Assembly: GCA_027575805.1 (NCBI GenBank)
Contig: JANBPU010000014.1
Location: forward strand, 115,723-179,722
Source of the DNA: Mycoemilia scoparia
Lineage: Eukaryota > Kickxellomycota > Kickxellomycetes > Kickxellales > Kickxellaceae
Reading direction: 5' to 3'
Length of the DNA stretch: 64,000 nucleotides
Each line of letters opens with the position of its first letter. Position 1 is the stretch's first letter. Positions 1-11,891 of this stretch are shown here, piece by piece. The position numbers were made by a program, and so were the translations under genes. The notes under the pieces are model-generated. The model searched no databases. It was given only the letters and a program-made list of their open reading frames with translations, and was not told where the DNA came from.

Positions 1-51
1 ATGGTGGAGGACATTACAGAGGTTGAAACGGACCTTGATGATTCAGAATAG
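1..51 (+). CDS. 3' end of a gene entering from the left (partial)
   Basis: The first frame is open from base 1 to a TAG at 49-51 and would encode the acidic tail MVEDITEVETDLDDSE. The ATG at base 1 is probably just a codon at the window edge. Acidic C-termini of this kind are common in nuclear and chaperone-type proteins, but 16 residues are too few to name a family. The call rests only on the open frame and the acidic composition; it could be chance. Confidence 0.3.
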   Translation: MVEDITEVETDLDDSE

Positions 52-780
52 AAATTGGCAGAATTTTCGTTTTTATATTCCCTTTTGTTTTTTACATAGC
101 TTTCGTATCCAAATGTTATTACCCAAGCTACAATATTTTATTTCGTGTGTATTCTACACATTTGTTGTCAGATAAATATCTATAAAGCTGCAAAAGTGTT
201 TCCTGTTTAGAATAGCACTCTAGCCACACATCTAATCCACAACTTCATTTCATATGACCTGTCCAGGCCTTTGTTTGGCAGAAATGAACGTGTATGAACG
301 TACTGTGTGCATCGTTTGCATTTGGAACAACGCAGATTTCGGTTTCATTAAATTGCCAGTTGGGTAGCAGTCACGTCACATATTACAGCTAAAACCAACA
401 GGCATATGCACACACAGCTCGGATAAGCGTAGCTTGAATCCTTTATTGTGCGGCATTTAACTAAACCCAGCAATAACCACCAAAGGCATTGGATATAAAC
501 ATATGTTGTAATGTATTAATAAAACAAGATGAAGGCAAAAAGAACATCAATACAAAAATCTAAAAGAGCATGCCAATTTTATGTACACTTTGTGTATGTA
601 TAGAATTTTTTGGTTTTTATGATTAAGCTTAGGTAAGAGAGGGCAAAGAGCCGGGTCACGATGTTTGTGTATGCATCATAAACAGCTCCTCGACCTGCCG
701 CTTACATAATCAATAGATATAAATGCACAAGGGATGTTGGCTTAGACTCTTCAGAATGGGGATGCACATCAAAGATTATT
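52..780. other. Intergenic region, nothing recognised
   Basis: This is AT-rich sequence between the left-edge stub and the 3' end of the ureidoglycolate lyase gene. It probably holds the 3' UTRs of both. I see no convincing coding frame, RNA gene or repeat. Confidence 0.5.
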
Positions 781-1591
781 TTAGAGCTTAGATGGAACAT
801 TGGAGACGTAGGGAGAAACATCGAGGGTGAAGCCGTCGGTGTAGACCTCCTGGGTGTCCTGGTTGGGCTGCTTGTTCTCCCAGACAAGGACAAGGAAGTC
901 GACGACCTTGTTGATGCAGACCATGGGGCTGTGCCATGTGTTGTGGTTGTAGTTGATACCCTGGGTGCCGGTGGCAACGAAGGCCTTGATGGAGGACATG
1001 ACAGGCTTGTCATCTATAGCGTACATATCAAATACATATAAATGTCAATATTGCTGGATTATCGGCTTTTACTTTGTGTGTGTGTGTGCTTTGAGAGGGC
1101 AGCGATCAAAATTTTCATCCATATCACATATCAGAGATGTGATGCGATGGGAATCAGATCAGAAAGCCCTAACCCGGTTGTTTTCGGGCACAAATATCAG
1201 AAAAGCATCACTTACCAGGTCCGTTATCAGCGACAACGACAATGTAGCATGGTTCGTCAGGGTTGAGGTCCTTGACACCGGTCTGCTTGATGGGCACAAA
1301 GACCTGGGTGCTGTGGGGGTGGCGCTCGAGGACCTTGAGGTCAAGCTTACCGCCTTGGACGGGTCTTGGCTGGGAGCTGAAGATGCACATGTTGGGCTCA
1401 GCCATGGGAACGTTGGCGACCTTGAAGCCATCGCGCTCGTTAACCAAGTTGGCAACGTAGTTGGCGCGCTTGGCGGTGCCCTGGTTGGCCGTAACGACGT
1501 TCTTGTTTCCCTTGAACTGGATGACCTGGCCGTAAGGGGCGAAGGCCTCAGGGGTAAGGAAATCGGTCTTGAAGGTGTAGGTGGCGGACAT
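781..1591 (-). CDS. DAL3: Ureidoglycolate lyase (allantoin catabolism)
   Basis: Two exons (781..1013 and 1216..1591) separated by a 202-nt intron with a GTAAGT donor and TATAG acceptor give a 202-residue protein. It starts MSATYTFKTDFLTPEAFAPY, the usual N-terminus of this family (PEAFAPYGQVI block), and later has the conserved block GTQGINYNHNTWHSPM, which supplies the His-rich metal/substrate site of the cupin fold. The enzyme splits ureidoglycolate into glyoxylate and urea, the last step of allantoin use. The length matches the roughly 195 residues of the yeast protein. An upstream ATG at 1705 is in the same open frame, but the family starts at 1591. Two allantoate-permease-like genes lie at 21.6-26 kb, too far away to call a cluster. 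Confidence 0.93.
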
Positions 1592-3491
1592 TTTTGTTAT
1601 ACAGAGGGTTTGATGTGGTATGCGTGTATGTGTGTGTGATGAGGTTTTGGTTGCTAGTTGTGAACGAAACGCAAAAGAAAAAGGTATGTGTGCAATGAAA
1701 ACCAATATTAGGAAACAGTTTAGGGAGCGCCTGTCTCTGGCGGGTGCTTCTGGTCTTTTATATTTTCAGCTTGGTGGGCTGTCCCTGTGTATTATGCATT
1801 TTCGAAGCGCTGTTTCTTTTCCATACATATATGATGAGCAGGCAAAGCTGCTGGGGTGATCCCAAATCGCTAGGACGATCTAGTGGCCATTTTGCGTTCA
1901 GGGGAAGAAGCCTAAGGAGCCAAGCTGTCCATTCGGCAGCTTAATGGCCTATGTGCTCTCTAGACTGCACGGCCATAAACTTGCGCGCTTCGAATGACAT
2001 AGCCAATCTGGAGATATTTGCCGGTTAATTGGCGAGCATGCCTACATGGGGGACAGTGAATGGCTAAATCTTGCGCCTTGGTCTTCGCATAAGGATATCA
2101 TAGTCACATCCCTTTGTTACCTCTCTCTTGGAATTGGTCCTGTCCTCTGTAACTACTGGTATGAGCGCTCTTGCAAAAGGTGTCCTCTGTAAGCTTACAT
2201 CCGTTTCTCTCTCAACTTGTTCTTAGCGAGGTGCGGAGATTTTGCTGGATCAAGCGACCACCCCCGTTCTTTTCCGATTAGACAGTGGTAATTCCCGAAT
2301 AACTGTGTGCTTCCCCCCATAAGCAGCACCTCGGCAGTGGTCGTGAATACAGATATGCTGGTATCTGTGCGGTTTCATGTTGATGAAGACTGTTACTCCC
2401 AACCTTGACCTTGTAACTTGTTACTGGAAATCAACACATAACTATTCGAATTACCACTACTATAATTACCATTGTGCATTTATTATTTTTTTATCTAGAA
2501 ACAGTTTGGCTTTTTTATCTGTTGTTTACACTTTTTAACGTGTTTTCTGCCAGGCCTTCAGAGCGACTCTATTGCCGGCTCGCTTGGCTCATTGGTTCGG
2601 CTTGCTGATTCCGCAGCGACTCACCTGCTTTCATTCTTGGAGCCTGCGGGTGGCTGATCGGCTCCTTATCTTCTGCAGCCTCGCATACCACCCGACCAAT
2701 AAGCGCATTACACAACAGTGATTCGACTACGGCTCATGGCCAGTGGCCACTGTCAGCTACGCATTTGGCATCTCTCTGCCCAAAGCAATTGCGTAAAACT
2801 AATGGTTGGGTGTACTGATGCTAACTTTGCTTCTTCTTTTCCGTTCCCACTTTTTTACTATTTTGTTTGCCGATTGGCCTTTTCTTGCTTCTATCGCTTT
2901 TTTATAATTAGGGATAGAGATATTCAGCGAGTTTTAGCCAATTTTATAACTTTGTAACCCCTCTCTGCCTGCATCTAATTAATTTTGTAATCAGTTTGCG
3001 GACCTGACCTGTTCTTTATAGACTCACACGACAGCATTAGGTAAGGGCGCTTCTCTTCTTCTATATCTCCTTTTTTGTAGAGTGTGCGTAGCTTTTCTGT
3101 TTTGTTTTGTTGTGTACCATTTGTTTGTTTCAATACAATCAGTATATAATCTTGCCTTTTGGTTATTTCCTTCTTGCCCCCCTTACACACTACTACCATT
3201 GTCGGCACATCATCTCTCTTTGCTATCATCTACTTTGACGCTGCTCAAGACTGCTCTTCATTCACCTTCAAAGCATGCGGCTCTTCTTTAGTCGGCTTGC
3301 TATCCTTATTAGCTATGAGTATCGTCATTTGGATGAGAGTGATGGTTGTTTGCTGCACCATCTGGTCCTGCCCTTGTTATAACCATAGCCTTTGCTTAAC
3401 AATCCTGATAAAACTATGTACTAATATCTATAATGAATCCGTATCTAGACTGTACACAGCATCAACTTTGTATATCTCACACATTAATAAA
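1592..3491. other. 1.9 kb intergenic / promoter region
   Basis: This is a divergent promoter region between ureidoglycolate lyase (-) and the acidic protein (+). It contains pyrimidine-rich tracts, especially 2820-3250, typical of fungal promoters and leaders. The frame of the downstream gene is open back to 3159, with a hydrophobic translation, but it lacks resemblance to any protein. Other short frames look like chance. Confidence 0.45.
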
Positions 3492-4652
3492 ATGGACATG
3501 CCTTCATACCGCTGGTGCCATGGCACACTTTGCGACCTCTCACAAAAGTACGAGCATCTAGCTAACTCTGGAAAGGTTCAGCCAGCCCTCGCCGAGGCTG
3601 TCCTAAACAGCTTCAAAAGCAAGCTTGTTACTCATCTTAGCGATGTGATGTCTCCCGCATCATCAATTAGCTCCGAGGACGCGGATGTACCGCTCTTGGA
3701 CACCGATGACCTTGATGACGGAGAGTTTGATTCCTTTAGCACTGCGGATGAAAAGAACGATGACTCTGAGGGTATAGATAATGAAAAAAGGTCTGACAAT
3801 GAAGAGACTGATGCCAATACTGGACCCGTCCCCTGCATTGATTCGAAGCACCAACAGGAGGAGCCTATTGAGGGCTGCTGGTCTCCATCTGATCTCACCA
3901 TCTCCTCCTATCAGGATCAATGTGAAGAAGATACAGAGAAAGGCAGTTGCGACACCCTTGTGTCTTCTGAAAGCGATGTTGACTACAACACCGATAGTTA
4001 TCCCCTATGCAGTGCTGATTTCACTATGTCTAGCCTTTCGGATGCAGCTCACATTGATGATGCCCTCCTTCGCTACTTCAACATATTTGACTCGAGCAAC
4101 ATCTTTGTTGCCGACTACTCCCTTGACACAACAGAGACCAACCATCTTTCACCCATGGTCGGTAATCACACGTATGAAAGCAATGCAGATAGTAGCACCG
4201 TTGAATCATTATCATCATCACCGGCAGAAATGCCAGCATGCATTGTTTCTAATGAGAACGAAAGCCCAGTGAAAGAAAAAACCAGTGAATCAGGTGTAGA
4301 TAAAGAAAATGAGCAAAGCAAAGCCAATGATGATGTTCAAATTTCAAAAGAAAAAGAAGGCTTGGGGCTTAAGCCTAAGGGTAGCACCCGCAGCAAAAAG
4401 AGAGCATATCAAGAAGTCGAAGATGAGGACGACTATGACAGCCTTGATCTTGGGTCACAGAGTAGTGCCGAGGAATGGGACTATGAAAACTGTATTGGAG
4501 AACACTTCAACAACAAAAATGCCAAAATCAGTGAAGAAGATGCAGAGGTAGCTGCGCTGCCGAAATGCAAGCGTATACGACAAAATGAAGCCGGCGACAG
4601 AGCGTTGACGCCATCGCCATTACTTGCCAAAAATTCACCACCATGCAAATAG
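3492..4652 (+). CDS. Acidic protein with TFIIA-gamma-like N-terminal helical domain
   Basis: A single exon encodes 386 residues. Residues 6-52 fit the helical-bundle domain of the TFIIA small (gamma) subunit: Tyr-Arg, then Gly-Thr-Leu, then SGKVQPALAEAVLNSF. The family pattern is an initial Tyr, a TLG-like turn, and SGxIxPxLAxxVLxxF. The beta-barrel half of TFIIA-gamma is not visible. It is replaced by about 330 residues of acidic, Ser-rich, low-complexity sequence with a basic patch near residues 300-310 (RSKKR) and another near 365 (KCKRIR), possible nuclear signals. I chose the ATG at 3492 because it directly precedes the domain; the frame is open upstream to 3159. The role is probably nuclear or transcriptional, by inference only. 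It is not the canonical TFIIA subunit. Confidence 0.6.
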   Translation: MDMPSYRWCHGTLCDLSQKYEHLANSGKVQPALAEAVLNSFKSKLVTHLSDVMSPASSISSEDADVPLLDTDDLDDGEFDSFSTADEKNDDSEGIDNEKRSDNEETDANTGPVPCIDSKHQQEEPIEGCWSPSDLTISSYQDQCEEDTEKGSCDTLVSSESDVDYNTDSYPLCSADFTMSSLSDAAHIDDALLRYFNIFDSSNIFVADYSLDTTETNHLSPMVGNHTYESNADSSTVESLSSSPAEMPACIVSNENESPVKEKTSESGVDKENEQSKANDDVQISKEKEGLGLKPKGSTRSKKRAYQEVEDEDDYDSLDLGSQSSAEEWDYENCIGEHFNNKNAKISEEDAEVAALPKCKRIRQNEAGDRALTPSPLLAKNSPPCK

Positions 4653-5120
4653 TGCCAAAATATTACACATCCACCCCTCTAATTAGCAATTATACACATG
4701 CACACAACAGCACACCAACTAACTCCCCCACCAAAATATATGTAAAAAAATAGCCATTCTATATCTTATAATACCTTTTAATTCTGTACTATTCTATGCA
4801 CCCCACTCTGCAGCGTTTATGATAACCACATTCCCTGCTTTATCCCCCATTCATCACTTCCCCACTTTGCCTTTTGTGTCATACATGAGGACATGAGACC
4901 AAATTTAGCCAACTGGGATTTTAAATAAAACTGATGAAAATAACAAGCCTTGAAAGAGGAATTGGTACATATAATTAATTGTGTATTTTTGAAATGAGTC
5001 TTTAAGCATCAGTGGCCTGTATTTATTGTTTCAAAACACTGCAACAATGACCACAACACAAGTTTTCTGCGTTGGTATGGTACTAAGGAGGTGGCAAGTG
5101 TGTGTAGTTGGAAAGCTATT
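4653..5120. other. Convergent 3' region, nothing recognised
   Basis: About 470 nt between two convergent stop codons. It is AT-rich and presumably holds the two 3' UTRs. Confidence 0.5.
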
Positions 5121-6489
<1,369 letters not shown>

Positions 6490-6684
6490 CTTTGTATTTC
6501 TTTGGAGTAATCCAATGATGATCGGTGGGCGATGTATGACAGCAGTAATAATAGTAGTAGTACTAGTGGTTGGAGTAGTTTTACTAGAAAAATCGCACAG
6601 AAAAAGGTCCTATAATTGAAAATCTGATCGATCTAAGTTTTGCTTGATGCAAAAAAGTATGGGAAGAAATCTGGCTATTTTTTT

Positions 6685-6825
6685 TGACTATTGAATAAGC
6701 CTTCCAACTAGATTATTTTATTTAATTTGGTAAACACAATTTTTAGTGTATGTGGGGAATATAGCCAGCCATCTCCTTAAGTGTAATAAATGCTTAATCA
6801 TCTTGACTATTGAATAAGCCTTTCA
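6685..6825. repeat. Pair of 22-bp direct repeats
   Basis: The word TGACTATTGAATAAGCCT followed by TCCA or TTCA occurs at 6685-6706 and again at 6804-6825, one mismatch in 22 bases, 119 nt apart start to start. It lies in the TRM8/MFS intergenic region. It could be a regulatory duplication or the remnant of a local duplication. Confidence 0.8.
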
Positions 6826-6849
6826 GGTACAAATACTCAATTGTTAAGG

Positions 6850-6888
6850 CCTAGAAAACACACACACACACACATATATATATATACA
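6850..6888. repeat. (CA)n/(TA)n microsatellite
   Basis: A run of about seven CA units is followed directly by about six TA units in the intergenic region. Confidence 0.85.
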
Positions 6889-7608
6889 TGAAATATTGGC
6901 AGGTTTAGTCCAAAAGTCTTTCCCTCCAATATAAGGCACATCCTGGCTGACCTTATTTGCCAAGTAGATGGTATACTAGTTACTGTAGTTTGCCAAGCAC
7001 TCATGACAATAAACGTAGCGCGTTGGGCTTGAGCCTGGTAAATGGTAGTAGATTATCAACAATCCATGTTTCAAACATGTATGTAAAACGATCCCACGTA
7101 CCAGCACAGTCACCAACCAATATACCAAATATTACACGGCTCCTTTTCCCTTATACAATCATTTCTGTGGACTATAATAATAATAATAATAGCATAGTAT
7201 CCTGTTGTTGTGCCAGAATACTTGCTTACCCTACTCTTCCCCCTTTCATTGATTTTTTTGTATATTTGTTAAAGAAGAAGGAAGCGCCAGTGGTTTCACG
7301 TTTCCACATTTTTGTAGTTATTTGCATCACATTTGCATCTTGGCACATATTAATTCAAAGCGACAGATTGCGACGTATAGTTGAGTATCGGGAATACATA
7401 ATTCAAGGCCCGGAAATATACACAAAGAATATATATACTCGAATAGCAGTGTTGCCTTCAAAAAGAGCACTCGCATACGGACATTGCTGCTTTGCTAAAA
7501 ACAGCACCGAATATATTTTTGCACGCAGTACTCTGAGAGCAACCATTACACCAGACAGATTCTACATTTACCAAGGAATTTGATGAGTACTTGCATGCAT
7601 AGGACAGA

Positions 7609-9531
7609 ATGGCAGGAATTACGGCAATAGCAGGTAGAGAAGGCGGCGGCGGTGGTGGTAATAGTGGGACAGCTAGTTTGGCACATCGCGATACAGTCCA
7701 CATAAAGTCATACCTGGGAACATGTTTTAGTATGCTATGCGCGGGAACAACGTCTCTATTTGCGACGTATGGCTCGGCATTCAGCGAGATCCTTGGGTTT
7801 AACCAGTACGAGACCAATGTTGTGGCCTCGTTTGGCGATTATGCGCATTATCTGACTGCGCCGTTGTGGGGATATTTGACTTGGAGGATTGGCCCCGGCT
7901 ACGTGACAACATGCGCTGGACTTTTGATGTTCCTTGGGTATGCGGGACTAAGCTATGCCTTTTTATACTTCGATACGCCCTACGAGCATTCGCACCATTA
8001 TGTGGCCACGATGACCTTGTTGTTTGCTCTGGTCGGCGTTGGATCCAAGGCAGCGTATATGTCAGGAATGTCCACCACTGCCCACAACTTCCGGTATTCG
8101 CAGTATGCTGGCATCACTCTTGGCCTCCCTAATTCGTTGTATGGCTTGGCCACTTTTATATTTTCCAGCATTAAAGGCAAATGGTTCGAATCGGACTCAG
8201 GCCCAAGCCGATATCTATTCTTCATGGCGTGCATCTCTGGTGTGGGCCACCTGCTAGCATCCAGAGTCATGGTTCTGGACGGAATGCTTGACCGACGTAA
8301 CAAGATTAGGGGGTCGGAAACTAGAAATGTTGTTGATGGGGGTTCGGAGGCCATGGAGCTCAAAGATCTTGGCGATGTTTCTACGGAGACTGGCGTGTTG
8401 GCCAATAGTAGCAGTAATGTGGATGTTGATAGCAACATTAGGCATGTGTCTCGTCAGCGAAGAGGCACCGTCTCCTCGAATGGTGCGCTGGATTCCGGCC
8501 GAGAACAAAATAAGCAGTCTGATGAATCCGGCGACGAAAACCTCACAGAGAGCCACGACGCCATGGTTGATGGAGTGAGGCACACAAGGCTAAATAATGG
8601 CGATCCTCATTCGACACCAGTGGTCATTGATAGGATCATCGACGACATAGCCGAACCAGGGAGGGAACAGCTGGAGCTACATCAGCACCAGCAACAGCAA
8701 CAACAACAACATAGATCGGTTCACAAAAAGACCTCGTCGCTACTATCACTCCAATCGGTTAGAGATTCAGCAGTTGGCATATTTCTAAGTAGCCCATCAG
8801 CCATACTTTTGCTTTTAGGATTGGTGTTCACTGTCGGTCCTGCAGTCACGTTCATCAACAACTGTGGTACCCTGGTGCGAACGATGGCAGTGTTATCAAG
8901 CGTAAAGAGAACACCCGATGAGATTGGAGTCTTGAAGGACAAAGTTGTAGCCACGCAGTCGTTATTCTCGTTCATGACACGCCTGGCCGTTGGATATCTG
9001 TCGGATATTTGGCGTACACGGCTAAGACTGCCTCGGTCGGCATTTCTTATTGCCGGCGGCCTTTTGATGTGGAAGACTCACAATATGATACAAATGATAA
9101 CCTCGGTAAATGACATGACCTATCTTTCGGCAATGACTGGAATGTCCATGGGCATAATATACACTGTCGCCCCAACATATGTTTCTGAGACCTGGGGCGC
9201 GGAAAATTTTGGCGTATTTTGGGGTATAATGTCTCTTGGTCCAGCTGTCGGTGGGCATGTCTGCAATTTGATATTTGGCACTGCTTGGGACGAAGGCGCG
9301 AAAAGGCTTCAGGAGCTTCAGCTTAAAGATAAGGGCATTGACTCTGTTGGTACAGTGACATCAGCTTCTGCATTGAAGGCTGTGTGCGATCAGACCTGTT
9401 TTGTGCCGGCTTTTGCCAAGACTTCGCAGATAGCATTTGTGGGGATGCTTTTCTACATAGCCGCAACACTATACCCGATCCTTCGGTCAAAGAGGTGGCG
9501 AGGACAAAGCCCTACTGGAGTCATAAGCTAA
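7609..9531 (+). CDS. MCH1-like major facilitator superfamily transporter
   Basis: A single exon gives 640 residues. The N-terminus has a Gly-rich stretch (GGC/GGT repeat) followed by about six hydrophobic helices (residues about 30-225). A long hydrophilic loop of about 165 residues, with Asp/Ser-rich sequence and a poly-Gln run encoded by CAR repeats near 8690-8710, precedes a second set of helices (about 390-630). The first helix pair (GTCFSMLCAGTTSLFATYG) and the FGDYAHYLTAPLWGYL block resemble the nodulin-like/MCH1 branch of MFS. MCH1 is a vacuolar membrane protein in yeast with no proven substrate, so I do not name one. The start at 7609 directly precedes the Gly-rich tail. Confidence 0.8.
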   Translation: MAGITAIAGREGGGGGGNSGTASLAHRDTVHIKSYLGTCFSMLCAGTTSLFATYGSAFSEILGFNQYETNVVASFGDYAHYLTAPLWGYLTWRIGPGYVTTCAGLLMFLGYAGLSYAFLYFDTPYEHSHHYVATMTLLFALVGVGSKAAYMSGMSTTAHNFRYSQYAGITLGLPNSLYGLATFIFSSIKGKWFESDSGPSRYLFFMACISGVGHLLASRVMVLDGMLDRRNKIRGSETRNVVDGGSEAMELKDLGDVSTETGVLANSSSNVDVDSNIRHVSRQRRGTVSSNGALDSGREQNKQSDESGDENLTESHDAMVDGVRHTRLNNGDPHSTPVVIDRIIDDIAEPGREQLELHQHQQQQQQQHRSVHKKTSSLLSLQSVRDSAVGIFLSSPSAILLLLGLVFTVGPAVTFINNCGTLVRTMAVLSSVKRTPDEIGVLKDKVVATQSLFSFMTRLAVGYLSDIWRTRLRLPRSAFLIAGGLLMWKTHNMIQMITSVNDMTYLSAMTGMSMGIIYTVAPTYVSETWGAENFGVFWGIMSLGPAVGGHVCNLIFGTAWDEGAKRLQELQLKDKGIDSVGTVTSASALKAVCDQTCFVPAFAKTSQIAFVGMLFYIAATLYPILRSKRWRGQSPTGVIS

Positions 9532-10265
9532 CTGCCGGCGCGCTTTCTGTCCACATCAAATGAAATAAAGGGTCTAGCTGAATGGACATGTGGTAGCAGC
9601 AGCAGCAGCAGCAGCTGTTAATATTAGAAAAGGTGGGGAGGGCCGGTTGGTGAGAGGAACTGTGAGTTACACATTAACAAATGACGTAGAATGCAATACT
9701 TACTCAACCCAATCTATAGGCGTTCCCGCGTGGAACTTCATTAACATCAATATAGAGCTCTTTTCTTGGCCATCCCATATCACCTTAAATCCATACATAC
9801 ACACACACATACACAGTAATCAACAATACTGCAAATGCTTGTTTTATTTTCCTGATAAACTTTTCTGGCAACATCAATATTACATCTTTTCATTCCCTTT
9901 ATCTCTCCTTCCTAAATTACACATTTTTGGTTTATGATATCTTGCTTGTTTGGTGTATATAAATGTCTATATAAATATCCACTTAGAACGAAAGACCAGC
10001 TGTCACGATAATACCATCGTTTCATTTACCATTAAAAGTTCAGTGAAAATAAAGGGCTTTGAAGGAGTCCCATGAGGCATTTTGACCACAGACACTGCCA
10101 ATTACCAACTGGTATAAATATATTATAATATCGTTGTCATAACTTTAGGCAAAGGACCCTCCCCCCTAAAGATACGCATACGGTTTCAAGAACCAGAAAC
10201 GTATACAGCCCAACACTTCACCGTGCTCTGTATACATAAATAAATATATATATATATATATCACA
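9532..10265. other. Intergenic region with CAG microsatellite and (AT)n leader
   Basis: The region holds a (GCA)n run at about 9593-9615 just after the MFS stop codon. A (TA)n run at about 10245-10261 ends four bases before the ATG of the next gene, so it is probably in that gene's 5' leader or TATA region. No gene is seen. Confidence 0.5.
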
Positions 10266-11411
10266 ATGTCATCAAATTCAGCCAGATTTCTGAATGGCTG
10301 CTATGTTCAAAATGACCCAAGCTCTGGAGCCGCAACGCTGGTGTCCTTTGATGCCAAGAACTACGGATATTTTGTGCTGATGGTTGTAGCGGCAGGCCCA
10401 CTACTGCACCGCATAGTAGCATCTGGGCTAAACTTGGAACGGCATTACAAATCAATAATAAAATTCCATGAGGATATTACCAACAATCTGATATACTCGT
10501 TTGTGCTTTTCGTGCTTGGGAACTATTCGCATACCTTTGACTGGGTTGTTGTGTTATTTTTTGTGATCGGGCTTGTCGGGTTTACGGTGTTGGTTGAGTT
10601 GCCGGTTCTCAAGGTTAGCTTGCCGGTATGGAGAACATGGGGCTTCGGAGCATGGGTTTTTCATATCGTGGGTCTTTTGGCTATATTAGTTGCGGCTGCT
10701 TGGCACATTAAATGGGCTGCTGACTTTGGAATCATAGGGTGGTACTTGGGGCTGTTCGGCCTAGCCACCATGAGCATATGGGGAAGTATATTAATAAATC
10801 GCATACACTCGTGGTTTATCAGAAAGTATCCAAATGGCTCTGGATTCGGTATAGGGTGGCGAAGATCGGTATTTTTTATTGGAGATAAACTCGTGCTCTT
10901 TATTGCCAAACCAAAACGGAAAACTAATGCAAGCCAGCATAGGGTGCATAACCAAACAACTTTAACCGATAATCATGGTGGATACGACAGTGTTGGATAT
11001 AGACTCGAAAGGGCTGGGACCACCGGACAAGCCTCCCAAAAAAATGTTATCGAAGATGCTGCTAGTGGTGTTGGTGGAAGCGATACCAGTAATGGATCCC
11101 TGGAAAGTCTTGATAGCAATTACATGGCTTCCTCAGACATCCCCTTAACTGAAAGAAATCAAAGCGCCGATCACCATCGTCATCCTCATCAAAGATTCCA
11201 TCCAAACTACTTGAACTATGAGAATAATCTCCACAATATCCCCAGAATCCACTACGGCGTTCATTTACACCATTGGCAAATATTTTATATACTGGCTTTT
11301 TTCACCAGGTTCGATATATTTGTGTCTCGCATGTGCGCTGGTATTGTCCTTGGCATCTATGTCCATGGGATTGCTGCATATGGATTCGACCCGCTGCTAA
11401 ACCCAAATTAG
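10266..11411 (+). CDS. Unassigned multi-pass membrane protein with HLHHW motif
   Basis: A single exon gives 381 residues. I do not recognise the family. There are about five or six hydrophobic segments between residues 35 and 185 (for example FVLFVLGNY and GLLAILVAAAWHIKWAADFG). A hydrophilic middle of about 120 residues, rich in Ser, Asp and His, follows. A compact C-terminal block contains HLHHWQIFYILAFFTRF and then GIYVHGIAAYGFDPLL. The density of His and aromatic residues in the last block, and the conservation-like look of the motif, suggest a metal-, haem- or substrate-binding end, but this is inference. The ATG follows a (TA)n run by four bases. The gene converges with the Ca2+/H+ exchanger. 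Confidence 0.75.
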   Translation: MSSNSARFLNGCYVQNDPSSGAATLVSFDAKNYGYFVLMVVAAGPLLHRIVASGLNLERHYKSIIKFHEDITNNLIYSFVLFVLGNYSHTFDWVVVLFFVIGLVGFTVLVELPVLKVSLPVWRTWGFGAWVFHIVGLLAILVAAAWHIKWAADFGIIGWYLGLFGLATMSIWGSILINRIHSWFIRKYPNGSGFGIGWRRSVFFIGDKLVLFIAKPKRKTNASQHRVHNQTTLTDNHGGYDSVGYRLERAGTTGQASQKNVIEDAASGVGGSDTSNGSLESLDSNYMASSDIPLTERNQSADHHRHPHQRFHPNYLNYENNLHNIPRIHYGVHLHHWQIFYILAFFTRFDIFVSRMCAGIVLGIYVHGIAAYGFDPLLNPN

Positions 11412-11891
11412 ACAAAAATGAGCTCGCTATGATGGCCCTATTTCCAGATTTACACCTTCCCTCGATCCACATTTCCATATAAAAATTCAAATGTACAATA
11501 CATTAATACACTTAGAGAAACAACTTATTTATTCATGCTGTTAAATGGAAATTAGAAAATAATGTTTGGTATTTTGTATTTATTTAATAAAATAGAATAG
11601 TAATCTAAAATGGTACACAAAAAGCGCAATTACCAAACTCATGAAAGTATTGGGATGAGTAGTCAAAAGAAGAAGTAGTAGTAGTATAGTGCCACATAAA
11701 ATAGTTATTTTGGGGGCAAAAAACAAATTGCATTAGTCGTTATAGGCAAGAGTGCGTGTGCTTGAAGCAGGCTCTGCTCTGGTTTAAGTAATAAAATGGG
11801 CAATGTCGTTAAATCGTAGGGGAAAAGAGCTTGCTGGAAAAGCCGAGGACACACACGATATGGTTATTGAGGCTATAGTAGGCCACCATGA
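11412..11891. other. Convergent 3' region
   Basis: 480 nt between the stop codons of two convergent genes. It is AT-rich with several AATAAA-like words near 11585, consistent with 3' UTR and polyadenylation signals. No gene. Confidence 0.5.

Larger units (their letters stand above)
6490..7608. other. Divergent promoter region with microsatellite and direct repeats
   Basis: 1.1 kb between TRM8 (-) and the MFS gene (+). It contains a pair of 22-bp direct repeats (6685 and 6804) and a CA/TA microsatellite near 6850-6888. An ATG-initiated frame at about 7077-7583 (roughly 168 codons) ends 25 nt before the MFS start. Its translation is low in complexity in places (Asn and Cys runs) and not recognisable. 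Confidence 0.5.

Noticed and set aside
3159..3491. Open frame upstream of the acidic protein (111 codons, hydrophobic translation)
   Set aside because: It is T-rich promoter or leader sequence with no protein-like features, and the recognisable domain starts right after the ATG at 3492.
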